From Nocardiopsis metallicus (GTDB taxonomy: Bacteria; Actinomycetota; Actinomycetes; Streptosporangiales; Streptosporangiaceae), in NCBI RefSeq assembly GCF_014201115.1, contig NZ_JACHDO010000001.1:2542001-2606000 (forward strand): DNA of 64,000 nt. The letters run 5' to 3'. Position 1 is the first letter of the stretch, and the number at the start of each line of letters is the position of its first letter. The notes under the pieces were generated by a model. That model did no database searches. It worked only from the letters and a program-made list of their open reading frames with translations, and was not told where the DNA came from. This document shows positions 1 through 8,177 of this stretch, piece by piece. A program made the translations under genes and the position numbers.

Positions 1-584
1 GGAACCGACGTGTCGCGCGGGGCCCAGGGGACACGCCGAGCCTAGCGGGGGAAGCCGGTGGGGCACCTGGCCGTGGTCGCCCTGAGTGAGGACATTCGGT
101 CACACCCAATCTCGAGAGCATGGTTAGACCGCAATGTGATCGGCGTATCAGGAGGACCCCCTAGGCAGGAGGGACATCGCCCCATACGATGTGCTGTGTC
201 CTTCGCAAGACGGAAGATCTGGCGAAGTGCGACAAAATCCAACAGACAACCAGAGACCGGACGCCAAGCATCAGGTTTCGGTAACGGTTGGATGAGTAAT
301 TTCCCCACCCCCCGTGCAGGATCGGGAGTGGGGATGGCATGATTACGTACCGGCTCAGGCGGAGGCTGTCACCGCCTCCGCGGCCGTTCGCGTGAGAGCA
401 CCCCATCATCCGCAGGCATCGCCTCTGTGATGGCGCTTCTCGTGGTCTCAGCCACACCGGGGAACAACGCCACCACCGCTCGACGTTTGCGTCGTGCGGG
501 GTGACTCACGCCGCATGACCAACTTTTGGTGACTGAAGCTTTTTCAGACAGCTTACTAGTGATTTCAGTAGAGGTGGTTCAAGC
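1..584. other. Non-coding stretch upstream of whiB
   Basis: I see no convincing gene here; short frames on both strands overlap one another and resemble no family I know. Two hairpins stand out. Arms at 303-312 and 324-333 (CCCCACCCCC with GGGAGTGGGG, one mismatch) and arms at 359-365 and 375-381 (GCGGAGG with CCTCCGC, 9-base loop) could end transcription from outside the window or fold in a long whiB leader. The last 60 bases before whiB are relatively AT-rich and contain small repeats (CCAA/TTGG, CTGAA/TTCAG), where its promoter probably lies. Confidence 0.4.
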
Positions 585-884
585 ATGTCTCAGGTACGTC
601 GGCAGGCCGCGCTGCGCCCCCGCCCGAGCTGGGGGTGGCAGGATGCCGCCGCGTGCCGGGGCGAGGACCTTGTGCTCTTCTTCGGCCCCGATGGCGAACG
701 CCAGCCGGAGCGGGAGATTCGGGAGCGCAAGGCCAAAGAGATCTGTGCGGCTTGCCCGGTTCGGACCGACTGCCTGGACTACGCGATCTCGCGTCCGGAA
801 AAGTACGGAACCTGGGGCGGACTGAACGAGGACGAGCGCGCCTCCGAGCGCCGTCGCCGGATGCGCCGCGCCAACGCCGCCTGA
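585..884 (+). CDS. WhiB-family iron-sulfur transcription factor
   Basis: A 99-residue WhiB-like (Wbl) protein. Family members bind a [4Fe-4S] cluster through four cysteines and act with the housekeeping sigma factor in development, redox or antibiotic responses. The four cysteines are Cys24, Cys54, Cys57 and Cys63 (CX29CX2CX5C). They are followed by the GTWGGL turn at 75-80 and a basic C-terminal tail (RRRRMRRANAA) that would contact DNA. There is no RGRP AT-hook, so it is not a clear WhiB7/WblC orthologue, and I cannot assign a named subgroup. A GAGGTGG ribosome-binding site lies about 8 bases before the ATG. The gene is monocistronic and ends in a strong hairpin. Confidence 0.93.
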   Translation: MSQVRRQAALRPRPSWGWQDAAACRGEDLVLFFGPDGERQPEREIRERKAKEICAACPVRTDCLDYAISRPEKYGTWGGLNEDERASERRRRMRRANAA

Positions 885-934
885 CGATTCCGCCGAGCGG
901 ATCTCTCCCGGTGGCCCCGGCCCCGATAACCCGT

Positions 935-973
935 GGCGCCCCGACGTAGTACGTCGAGGGCGCCGCGGGTTTT
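935..973 (+). terminator. Intrinsic terminator after whiB
   Basis: Stem of GGCGCCC (935-941) with GGGCGCC (958-964), extended inward by CGACGT/ACGTCG with one bulged A, and followed after a short GC run by TTTT. It lies 50 bases past the whiB stop and may also serve the convergent gene that ends at 1080. Confidence 0.7.
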
Positions 974-1079
974 CTCCCGCCCGATGTCCCCAGTATCCGC
1001 CGAAGGATCACCTGGGCAGTGGTCTTCCCGGCCCCGAATCATCCGGGCCGCGGGAATCACCCCGAGCGGCGCTGACGGT

Positions 1080-2396
1080 TCACTCCGGCCGCTGGGACAG
1101 GGTGCGGTCGAACCAGCCCAGCGTCTCCACCGCCACCTGGCGCCAGCCCAGGTCGCCCCGGAGCAGCCGTTCGGCCCCGGAGATCACCCTCAGCTCCGAG
1201 GGGCCGCCCAGTCGGCCCCGGGTCCACTCACCCAGCTCCCGGACGAACGAGTCGGCGCTCTCCAACAGGACCAGGGTCGGTGCCCGCACCTCGGCGAGTC
1301 TCGGCTCGGCCTGGTCGATGCGCCCACCGTGGACCACCACCGACGCCACGTCCTGGGGCCGTTCGGCGGCGGTCAGCAGCGCGGCCGGGGCCGCGGCGCC
1401 CGAACCCAGTACCCCCAACGGTTCGCTGGCCGCGTCGGTGGCGCGCCGCAACCAGTTCACCGCGGCGCCCAACCGCTCACCCAGGACGCGGGTCTCCGTC
1501 TCACCGCCCGCGGCGCCGTCGGCGCCCTGCTCGTCCGCGGTGAGCAGGTCCAGCAGCAGGGTGGCATAGCCCGCGCGCTGCATCGCCGAGGCGGTAGCCC
1601 GCCAACGGGGGTCGCTCTGACCCTGGCCGAACGCCATCACCACCACGCCGCGCAGCGCCGTCGGCATGGTCAGGTCCCCGTCGAGGTAGACCTGTCCCGC
1701 CCGGATCCGCACCGCCCTGGCGACGTCGGGCCGCCGATGGAGGCGCTCGCGCTCGGACAGGACAGCGATCACCTCACCGTCGGAGAGCTGGCCGAAGTCG
1801 CGGTACCACTCCCCCACCGCCCGGAAGTTGTCCGGGGCGGTGAGCACGACGAGGGCGTCGGCCTCCTCGCGCAGCGCCGCCAACGCCTCCGGCGCGGCGA
1901 CCGGCACGGCCAGGACCAGGCGCGCCGGGCCCGCCTGGCGCACCATCCGCAGGGCGGCCCGGGCGGTACCCCCGGTGGCGACACCGTCGTCGACGACCAC
2001 ACAGTCGCGTCCGGCGATCCTGGGGGCCGGGCGCACCCCTCGGTAGGCGCGCTTCCTGCGGTCGAGTTCGTCACGCTCGGAGGCCACGGTGTCGGACAGG
2101 GCCTGGCGGGGCACCCGCATCCGGGCCAGGGCGCGGTCGTCGTAGAACACGTGCCCGTCCTCCGCGATCGCGCCCACACCCGTCTCCGGTTGTCCGGGCA
2201 GACCGATCTTGCGGACCAGGAGCACGTCGAAATCGGCGGCCAGGCGCTCAGCCAGTTCCGCCCCGACCGGAACCCCGCCGCGGGGCAGCGCGAGCACGAG
2301 CGGGTCGTTGACGGCGTGGGGACGCACCCGCTCGGCGAGGCGTCGTCCCGCCTCGGACCGGTCGGTGAAGGGCAGGGAAACGGGTACCGGGTTCAT
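1080..2396 (-). CDS. Phosphoribosyltransferase fused to degenerate alpha/beta-hydrolase domain
   Basis: 438 residues in two parts. Residues about 10-220 are a type I phosphoribosyltransferase: the PRPP loop VVVDDGVATGGTA is at 133-145 and an ALPRGGVPVG segment at 36-45. Residues about 235-438 look like the dienelactone-hydrolase-type domain often fused to this phosphoribosyltransferase in actinobacteria. In relatives as I recall them, that half has an HGSGSSRHSPRN-like loop, a GASTG nucleophile elbow and a GATHL histidine. Here the equivalents read FGQGQSDPR (256-264), GSGAA (331-335) and GAERL (407-411), so the nucleophile Ser and catalytic His appear lost. The substrate is unknown. The hydrolase half may be structural or regulatory. 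Confidence 0.85.
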   Translation of the reverse strand: MNPVPVSLPFTDRSEAGRRLAERVRPHAVNDPLVLALPRGGVPVGAELAERLAADFDVLLVRKIGLPGQPETGVGAIAEDGHVFYDDRALARMRVPRQALSDTVASERDELDRRKRAYRGVRPAPRIAGRDCVVVDDGVATGGTARAALRMVRQAGPARLVLAVPVAAPEALAALREEADALVVLTAPDNFRAVGEWYRDFGQLSDGEVIAVLSERERLHRRPDVARAVRIRAGQVYLDGDLTMPTALRGVVVMAFGQGQSDPRWRATASAMQRAGYATLLLDLLTADEQGADGAAGGETETRVLGERLGAAVNWLRRATDAASEPLGVLGSGAAAPAALLTAAERPQDVASVVVHGGRIDQAEPRLAEVRAPTLVLLESADSFVRELGEWTRGRLGGPSELRVISGAERLLRGDLGWRQVAVETLGWFDRTLSQRPE

Positions 2397-2492
2397 GTCC
2401 GCACCGGCGCCAGGTCCGCGGGACCCGGCGCCGCTCCTTCCGGCTGTCTGACAGTGAGCCGCTGGAAAAGTGGTACCGGCATACCCCGCCGT

Positions 2493-2513
2493 GCGCGGGT
2501 TACAACCCCGCGC
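2493..2513 (-). terminator. Possible terminator hairpin after the GNAT gene
   Basis: GCGCGGG (2493-2499) pairs with CCCGCGC (2507-2513) around a 7-base loop, between two genes transcribed leftwards. There is no T-run, so termination is only possible. Confidence 0.3.
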
Positions 2514-2598
2514 GGTGGCAAAAACCGCCCGGGTCCGCTGTCCCCGGCCGCCCCGCCGCGCCCGCTTCGTGCTCCCTCGGCGCTCCGGCAGCGCCGCC

Positions 2599-3159
2599 TC
2601 AACGCCCCCTGAACCCTGTGCGGAGGACGGCCATCAGCAGGGCGTCGTGTCGGCGGCCCTCCCAGAGCAGGGAGTCCCGCAGTCGGCCCTCCACGTAGAA
2701 GCCGCAGGAGCGGTAGACGGCGATGGCGCGCATGTTGAAGGCGTACACGTACAGCCAGACCCGGTGCAGGCCGATCTGTTCGAAGGCGTACTCCAGGACT
2801 AGCTGGGTGGCCTCCTTGCCCAACCCCTGGCCGGTGAACTCGATCGCCGACAGGGCGATCCGGTACCCGGCGGTCTCGTTCTCGGGCGAGACGGCGTAGA
2901 TGGACAGCTCACCGAGGTAGCGGCCGTCGGCGGGGGCGATGATGGCCAGGTCCAGCCGGTCGCTGCGGCCCTCGCGGCTCTCGCACCACTCGCGGGCCCG
3001 TTCGTAGGTGAGGTGGCCGTGGGTACCGGTGAGCCTGCGGACCTCCTCGTCCAGTCCCGCGGCGAAATAGGCGTCCGTGTGCTCGGGGCCCAGGGGGACC
3101 AGCCGTACGCTCTTCCCGGTGAGAGTCGGAGTTTCTCGCAGCGCGCTCGTTCTGATCAT
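2599..3159 (-). CDS. GNAT family N-acetyltransferase (RimJ/RimL-like)
   Basis: 186 residues from the ATG at 3159, chosen because GGAAG sits 6 bases upstream; a longer frame starts 12 codons earlier without such a site. The GNAT fold is recognisable. The acetyl-CoA loop GQGLGKEA lies in the middle, and the C-terminal part reads LHRVWLYVYAFNMRAIAVYR followed by CGF, typical of RimJ/RimL-type enzymes. These move acetyl from acetyl-CoA onto protein N-termini or small amines; the substrate cannot be read from sequence. It precedes the phosphoribosyltransferase on the same strand, with about 200 bases between them. Confidence 0.88.
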   Translation of the reverse strand: MIRTSALRETPTLTGKSVRLVPLGPEHTDAYFAAGLDEEVRRLTGTHGHLTYERAREWCESREGRSDRLDLAIIAPADGRYLGELSIYAVSPENETAGYRIALSAIEFTGQGLGKEATQLVLEYAFEQIGLHRVWLYVYAFNMRAIAVYRSCGFYVEGRLRDSLLWEGRRHDALLMAVLRTGFRGR

Positions 3160-3454
3160 GTGATCTTCCGGTTCCGACCGGGACCGTCGGGGCACGGCGC
3201 GTCCCGGTGTGAGGGAGTCGGCGGGCAGGGGTGCCTACGCGGGAGCGGGCCGCGGGGCCGGCCGTGGGCAGGGGCCGTGTCGGAGTGCGGGAGGGGTGAT
3301 CGGGGCTTCACTGTGACGAGGGCAGAACCCCTATGTAAAACGGCTCCGTCGCCAAAGGCAAGCCCGGGCGCGCAGTACGCCTGGAAAACACTGGTCGTCC
3401 CCTCGTGGGTCCCGATAACATCCGCACGCATCGAAACGACTCCGGGAGCCGACC

Positions 3455-4654
3455 GTGAACGCGCCGACCGACACATACACCGCACCCCCTCGCGAGGCCA
3501 GGCGCGCCAGGATCGCGGTCTCCACCCTGTTCTTCGTCAACGGTTTCACCTACACGAACGCTGTGCCCTGGCTGCCCGTGATCAAGAACAGCCTGGGCCT
3601 GACCAACGCGGAGCTGGGGCTGGCGATCGCCGCGATGCCCTTCGGGGCGATCCTGACCGGAATGCTCGCGGGGCCGCTGATCCACTGGTTCGGCAGCGGG
3701 AGAACCGCGGTGGGGACCAGCCTGCTCTCCTTGGGCGCGCTTCCCTTCATCGCGTTGGCGCAGAACTGGTGGATGCTCGCCGGAGCGCTGTTCGTGCTGG
3801 GCTCCGCGGACGCCTGGACCGACTCGGCGCAGAACTCCCACGGTCTGCGCGTGCAGCGACGCTACCGGCGCAGCATCATCAACACCTTCCACGCGGTGTG
3901 GAGCCTGGCCGCGGTCTGCGGCGGACTGCTCGGCGCGGCGATGGCCGGGGCCGGGGTACCCATCCTGTGGCACCTGGGCGGGGTGACGGTGCTGCTGGTG
4001 GCCGTCAACCTCACCGTGAGCCGCATGCTGCTGCCCGGCCCCGAGAACAGCGAGCGCGAGGACGGGGTCAACGGCCACGACGGCAGCCGCTCGCGCGTCC
4101 CCGCCAAGGGGTTCGTCCTGCTCCTGATGCTGGGTGCGCTGCTCATGACGGCCGGGGGAATCGAGGACTCCGCGGCGTCCTGGGGCGCGGTGTACATGAC
4201 CGGCGAACTGGGCGCGCCGCTGTTCCTGGCCGCGATGCCCTTCGTGGCCTGCCAGGCGATGATGACCGTCGGCCGGCTGATCGGGGACCGGGTGACCGAC
4301 CGGTTCGGCGCCGCTACGGTGGGGCACGCATGCGGTCTACTGGCCGCGGGCGGGCTGGCCTTCGCCCTGCTCCTGCCGCACCCGGCCACCACGATCATCG
4401 GTTTCGGAGTAATGGGCCTGGGTGTGTCCACGCTGTTCCCGCTCACCCTGGCCGCCGCCGGGAACGTCCCCGGGGTGCGCACCGGGGACGGGGTGACGGT
4501 GGTGGGCTGGCTGGGCCGGGCCGGTTTCCTGGCCTTCCCGCCGCTGGTGGGCTTCCTCGCCGACTCGGTGACCCTGGGCAGCGCGCTGTGGGCGATCGCG
4601 GGCGCGGGGGTGGCGGCCTTCCTCCTCGCCTCGGCTCTGCGACCGCGAACCTGA
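3455..4654 (+). CDS. MFS transporter
   Basis: 399 residues from a GTG with GGGAG about 7 bases upstream. The protein is a run of hydrophobic helices (about 12) in two halves, split near residues 195-215 by a charged loop (ENSEREDGVNGHDGS), as expected for a major facilitator superfamily member. I see no pathway neighbours: it lies between a divergent acetyltransferase and a convergent cell-wall protein. Substrate unknown; sugar-efflux or drug-efflux families would be the first comparisons. It ends in a strong bidirectional terminator. Confidence 0.88.
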   Translation: MNAPTDTYTAPPREARRARIAVSTLFFVNGFTYTNAVPWLPVIKNSLGLTNAELGLAIAAMPFGAILTGMLAGPLIHWFGSGRTAVGTSLLSLGALPFIALAQNWWMLAGALFVLGSADAWTDSAQNSHGLRVQRRYRRSIINTFHAVWSLAAVCGGLLGAAMAGAGVPILWHLGGVTVLLVAVNLTVSRMLLPGPENSEREDGVNGHDGSRSRVPAKGFVLLLMLGALLMTAGGIEDSAASWGAVYMTGELGAPLFLAAMPFVACQAMMTVGRLIGDRVTDRFGAATVGHACGLLAAGGLAFALLLPHPATTIIGFGVMGLGVSTLFPLTLAAAGNVPGVRTGDGVTVVGWLGRAGFLAFPPLVGFLADSVTLGSALWAIAGAGVAAFLLASALRPRT

Positions 4655-4694
4655 CGGAGAAGGACGCGGGGACCGGGACCCGGGCACGGACGAC

Positions 4695-4740
4695 GCAGGG
4701 GCCCCGCCCGCCAGATTCCTCTGGTGGACGGGGCCCCTGC
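4695..4740. terminator. Bidirectional terminator between convergent genes
   Basis: GCAGGGGCCCCG (4695-4706) is perfectly complementary to CGGGGCCCCTGC (4729-4740), with further inner pairing GCCAG/CTGG. It lies between the MFS gene and the convergent LAxTG protein gene. Confidence 0.8.
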
Positions 4741-4779
4741 ACACGTCAGCCCCACGGGAGTGCGGGACCGGACGCGCTG

Positions 4780-5469
4780 TTACTCAGCCATGCCCGGACG
4801 ACGGCTGCCGGCCCACAGGGCCAGAGCGCCGATACCGGTCACGACGGCGCCGCCGAGCACGAAGCCCGACATGTCGACACCGGTCGCAGCGAGGTTCTCG
4901 CTGGAACCCGCGGCGTTCCCCGTGGCCGGCGCCGGAGCGCTGGGCGTGGAGGAACCGGGGGTGGTGCCGGGGGCGCTGTCACCGGGGGCCTGGGTGTCAT
5001 CACCCGGGTTGGTGCCAGCGTCCGGGTCCGTCGGGTCCGTGGGGCCCGGGTCAACCGGGTCCGTCGGGTCCGGATCAACCGGGTCCGTGGGGCCCGGGTC
5101 AACCGGGTCCGTCGGGTCCGGGTCCACCGGGTCCGTCGGGTCCGGGTCCACCGGGCCGGGGTTCTCGCCCTCACCGGGATCCGGATCCACCGGGTCCGGA
5201 TCCACCGGGTCCGGGTCCACCGGCGCGGGGCTCTCGCCCTCGTCCGGCGACAGGTCCAGCGGCAGGATGGAGACGACGTCCTCGACGGCGCTCTCCACGA
5301 CCGGAACCAGTTCGATCTCCGGAGCCTGGGCCGTCTCCTCGAACACCTCGGGGGTGGTCTCGGGGACGGTCCCGTCCGGGGTCTCGGCTGCGAACGCCGG
5401 GGCAACCGAGAAGCCTGCCATGAGAAGGCTGGCCGCGGTGACGGTGAGTACCCGCTTGTTGGGGGACAT
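4780..5469 (-). CDS. Cell-wall-anchored Asp-Pro repeat protein with LAxTG sorting signal
   Basis: 229 residues. The N-terminus is a Sec signal peptide ending APAFA-AE near residue 27. A middle region of about residues 75-155 is almost entirely Asp, Pro, Val, Thr and Gly, with tandem PTDPVDPD/PTDPVDPG units. The C-terminus is a classic sortase signal: LAATG (193-197), a hydrophobic stretch and the tail SRRPGMAE. LAxTG is the motif of actinobacterial class E sortases, so the protein is probably joined to peptidoglycan, with the repeats acting as a stiff acidic stalk. No folded head domain is visible and no sortase gene is in the window. AAAGGAG precedes the ATG. Function unknown. Confidence 0.85.
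   Translation of the reverse strand: MSPNKRVLTVTAASLLMAGFSVAPAFAAETPDGTVPETTPEVFEETAQAPEIELVPVVESAVEDVVSILPLDLSPDEGESPAPVDPDPVDPDPVDPDPGEGENPGPVDPDPTDPVDPDPTDPVDPGPTDPVDPDPTDPVDPGPTDPTDPDAGTNPGDDTQAPGDSAPGTTPGSSTPSAPAPATGNAAGSSENLAATGVDMSGFVLGGAVVTGIGALALWAGSRRPGMAE
5020..5160. repeat. In-frame 24-bp tandem repeats encoding Asp-Pro units
   Basis: About five imperfect 24-bp units (AACCGGGTCCGTCGGGTCCG and variants with GTGGGGCCC), alternating so that a 48-bp higher-order unit is also visible. Each encodes one PTDPVDPD or PTDPVDPG block. Looser copies continue to about 5215. Copy number is likely to vary between strains. Confidence 0.75.
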
Positions 5470-5499
5470 CCCACTCCTTTCTTTCTCTTGTGTAGATAT

Positions 5500-6951
5500 C
5501 TACTCAGGGGGGATGGCATACAGGTGACCCTCATGCACCACCACCGCGCGGTCGCCGAGAAGGCCGCGCGGAGTCTCTGCGTCCTCGGGAACCTCGGAGG
5601 GCTCGCCGGAGGCGTCCAGCGCCACCCGGTTCCCGTCCAGTTCACCGAAGACCAGGTCGCCGACAGAGATCTCGGGCGTGAAGCCCGGGACGACGGCGGT
5701 CTCACCGGAATGAGGGTCGAACAGCACCGGGCCGTAGACCACCAGGTCCAGGCCGACCGGAGCGGAGAGGTGGCTCACGTCCTCCAGCGCGTCCTCCTCG
5801 ATCACAGCGGAGCCGAGCACCGAACCGTCCCCACGGTCGTGGAAGGCCAGGATCGAACCATCTCCCCGGAGCGGCTCCCAACGGACGATGACGTACTCGC
5901 GCAGGGCGGTGATCACGGCCTCCATCTCACCGGCCTCGCTGGGGCGCTGGGCGTGGACCACCTCAGGATCCTCTTCGCCGGGACTGACCCAGTTCCACGG
6001 GCCGCTGACGACGGCGGTGAGGACCCGGTCATCCGCCGCGAGCATCGGCACCGAGCTGCCGGGAGCCTCGATCTCCTCGAGCTCACCGTCGATGACCAGG
6101 TAGGCGGCATCGTCGTCGCGGACCAGGACCGAGTCGCCCGCGTACCGGGCGGAGCCGGACTCGGGGAGTTCGACGTTGGTGGCCGTGCCGCCCGACTCGG
6201 GCCAGAACCACAGGGTGTCGGCGGTCTCCATCACGATGGTGCTCTCGCCGCCGTAGTCCACGAAGCGGGGCGCGCCGAGCCCGGCGGCCGCGTCGAAGGG
6301 CAGGTCCACCGACCACAGGCGTGAACCGTCGGCGTCGATCAGGTTGAGGCGTTCCTCGGGGTCGACGTAGACCAGCACCGAGCCGTCCCGGCTGACCGCG
6401 GGCTGGGTGTCCGGGGCGAGTTCCTCGCTCAGCTCCACCACCGGTTCGAACCCCGGCGGGGCCGGGTATTCCAGCGGGATGGCGTTCTCGTCGACCTCTC
6501 CCTCCTCCGCGGCGTCCGAAGAGCCCGGAAGGAGCCGCGGGATCGCCAGACCGGCTCCGACGAGGAGCAGCACGACGAGCGCGACGGCACCCCCCAGCAC
6601 CAGGAGCTTGCCGCTCTTCCTCCCCTTCTCCTGGTTCTGCGGAGCGGGCACCTGCCCCGGCACCGGAGGCTGCGTGGGGGCAGTGGGCTCCGCGGGCTGC
6701 ACGACCCCGTCCGGGGTCGCGATCAGGCGCCAGTAGCCGTTGGCGTCGCGGGCGTCGACGAGCACCGGCTGCCCGATGTGGGCGGCGTAACCGGTGGCCA
6801 CGTCCAGGGCCGCACGTCTGGTCTCGTGGGGCGCGAGCCCGGACACGACCTGGCGGTGCCCCTCGATGACGATCTCGGCGCTGCTCTCATCGGGCGCGAT
6901 GACGATGACTGCGGTGGGCCGGGAGTGCCCCGGACGGGACGCCCGGCTCAT
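5500..6951 (-). CDS. Membrane-anchored putative beta-propeller protein
   Basis: 483 residues. Residues 1-85 are a small cytoplasmic domain, followed by a Pro/Gln linker (about 85-110) and one membrane helix (LLVLGGAVALVVLLLVGAG, near 115-134). An acidic extracellular part of about 330 residues follows, with repeated short strand-like segments (for example DGSVLVYVD, GDSVLVRDD, GDGSILAFHD, GDRAVVVHEG). These resemble PQQ or WD-type propeller blades, so I infer an external sensor or binding domain. GGAGG lies 4 bases before the ATG. No enzyme motif is visible and the function is unknown. It lies 30 bases upstream of the LAxTG gene on the same strand, so the two may be cotranscribed surface proteins. 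Confidence 0.7.
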   Translation of the reverse strand: MSRASRPGHSRPTAVIVIAPDESSAEIVIEGHRQVVSGLAPHETRRAALDVATGYAAHIGQPVLVDARDANGYWRLIATPDGVVQPAEPTAPTQPPVPGQVPAPQNQEKGRKSGKLLVLGGAVALVVLLLVGAGLAIPRLLPGSSDAAEEGEVDENAIPLEYPAPPGFEPVVELSEELAPDTQPAVSRDGSVLVYVDPEERLNLIDADGSRLWSVDLPFDAAAGLGAPRFVDYGGESTIVMETADTLWFWPESGGTATNVELPESGSARYAGDSVLVRDDDAAYLVIDGELEEIEAPGSSVPMLAADDRVLTAVVSGPWNWVSPGEEDPEVVHAQRPSEAGEMEAVITALREYVIVRWEPLRGDGSILAFHDRGDGSVLGSAVIEEDALEDVSHLSAPVGLDLVVYGPVLFDPHSGETAVVPGFTPEISVGDLVFGELDGNRVALDASGEPSEVPEDAETPRGLLGDRAVVVHEGHLYAIPPE

Positions 6952-7074
6952 GGTGCCTCCGAAGGCATGGGGAACGTGAACCTGTTCGTGTACGACTGCA
7001 GGGGAAGATCAGCGGTGACGGTCGTTCGCGGCTCGGGCGGAGTGACCAAGCAGGGGGTAACGGCACACGAGTAG

Positions 7075-7344
7075 TCAATGCTGCACGTGATGATACTGAC
7101 CGTCCCAGAGGGTGTTCACTCCGTACCTTCGCCAAGGATTCGGACACCGGTAGTACCGCTTCCACTCGGCTTCCCACCCCACCTCCGCTGACCTGCTGTG
7201 ACTCCAGAACCAGACCGTCGAAGGCGTCCAGTTCGCTACGTAGACGTCGGTATGGACACCCCAGAATGCGACTTGGTTCACGCCCAGAATGGCCGGATCC
7301 GGCCACAAGTACTCTCGGGAGCCCCGCAACCACCCATCCCTCAC
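7075..7344 (-). CDS. Small Trp/Tyr-rich hypothetical protein
   Basis: 89 residues beginning at a GTG that overlaps the stop of the preceding small frame (GTGA), which is typical of translational coupling. The product is unusually rich in Trp and Tyr (for example WPDPAILGVNQVAFWG and WKRYYRCPNPWRRYG) and resembles no family I know. Base composition is lower in GC than neighbouring genes, which suggests recent acquisition or weak selection. It could be a small toxin-like or structural protein, the remnant of a longer gene, or no gene at all. Confidence 0.45.
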   Translation of the reverse strand: MRDGWLRGSREYLWPDPAILGVNQVAFWGVHTDVYVANWTPSTVWFWSHSRSAEVGWEAEWKRYYRCPNPWRRYGVNTLWDGQYHHVQH

Positions 7345-7646
7345 CCCGGCTCCGACCTCAGCACCGACTGTTCACCGAGCCACTGTCGAACGACGGCAAA
7401 GAGCCCCAGAGAGGCCAGGCTGAAGGCGGTGTGACCACCGGAGGCGACCAACCTGAGGTCACCACCGAACATCACGGTCAGGACGGCGAAGACCAGGGCC
7501 GCGATCGGGAACAGGGCAAAGGGCCAGAACGAAACAGCACCAGCGGCCCGCCAGGCCCCCGGGCCCGGTTTCGGCTCCTTTTTCAAAGATGATCTTGCTA
7601 CCAGAAGCGAAGTCAGCGCCGAACTTGCTCCTGGTAGCAAGATCAC
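7341..7646 (-). CDS. Small putative membrane protein
   Basis: About 101 residues from a GTG at 7646; the frame stays open upstream to 7733, but that part is low-complexity. Two hydrophobic segments are visible: VSFWPFALFPIAALVFAVLT, and a weaker one at AFSLASLGLFAVV. The gene overlaps the next small frame by GTGA. Its first codons run through a 15-bp inverted repeat, so either the true start is later or the repeat sits within the gene. No family is recognised, and I rate it as possible only. Confidence 0.35.
   Translation of the reverse strand: MILLPGASSALTSLLVARSSLKKEPKPGPGAWRAAGAVSFWPFALFPIAALVFAVLTVMFGGDLRLVASGGHTAFSLASLGLFAVVRQWLGEQSVLRSEPG
7590..7645. repeat. 15-bp perfect inverted repeat
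   Basis: TGATCTTGCTACCAG (7590-7604) and its exact complement CTGGTAGCAAGATCA (7631-7645) are separated by 26 bases. A shorter alternative hairpin (CTTGCT 7624-7629 with AGCAAG 7636-7641) overlaps the right arm, so two structures compete. Arms of about 50% GC stand out in this genome. It could be an operator, the trace of a small mobile element or a regulatory hairpin. Confidence 0.75.
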
Positions 7647-8177
7647 CGGGGATGAGGGGGTTTCGGAAGCAGCGGACACCCCCAGGCGCGGGTTACGGCC
7701 ACCCCGGCTTGCCCGGGGCCAAGGCCACAGCACTGAACCCCACCCTCACCACCCGGGGTCCGGTGGCGCGCATGACCGGCCGCGACGCGCGACCAGATCC
7801 GCGCGGGCCTGGGGGACTGGCGCCTTCGCTGCCCCTTTTCGTTGTCGGCCTTGACGCGCGCAGCGTGGACGGCAACCATCAAGCGGCGGGAAACGGGGAA
7901 CCCCAACCCGAACCGCAGACCCCAGTCCGCACACAGGCCCCACCCAGACCCCACCCCGGATGCCCTACCCGGGCCCGAGCCCGACCCAGAGAAGCCTCCC
8001 CATGTCAGGCTCTCCGCTTCTCCGGACCCCAACGCTGCGGTTTCGCCAACAGCATCCGGGATCGCATGGGGCCCTTCAGAGGAGGTACGGGCTCGGGGCT
8101 GCGGGTTCGCGGCTTCCCGCCGGACACCGCGAAAATACCGACAAAAACGACAGGGCAGGGAATCTGGCCGTTTGCGG
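7647..8177. other. Apparently non-coding stretch
   Basis: No supported gene in about 530 bases. Frames on both strands are of low complexity and lack recognisable domains. A C-rich, A/C-biased run near 7890-8000 (repeated ACCC and CCCA words) looks like a decayed or structural segment. The final 20 bases adjoin the stop of the leftward YihY-type gene. Confidence 0.4.

Noticed and set aside
3013..6324. Open frame of about 1,100 codons on the plus strand
   Set aside because: It crosses well-supported genes on both strands (MFS, LAxTG protein, propeller-like protein) and has no recognisable domain. It is a composition artefact.
6443..6457. GGTTCGAACCCCGG, like a tRNA T-loop
   Set aside because: No acceptor or anticodon stem can be built around it and it lies inside the propeller-like coding sequence.
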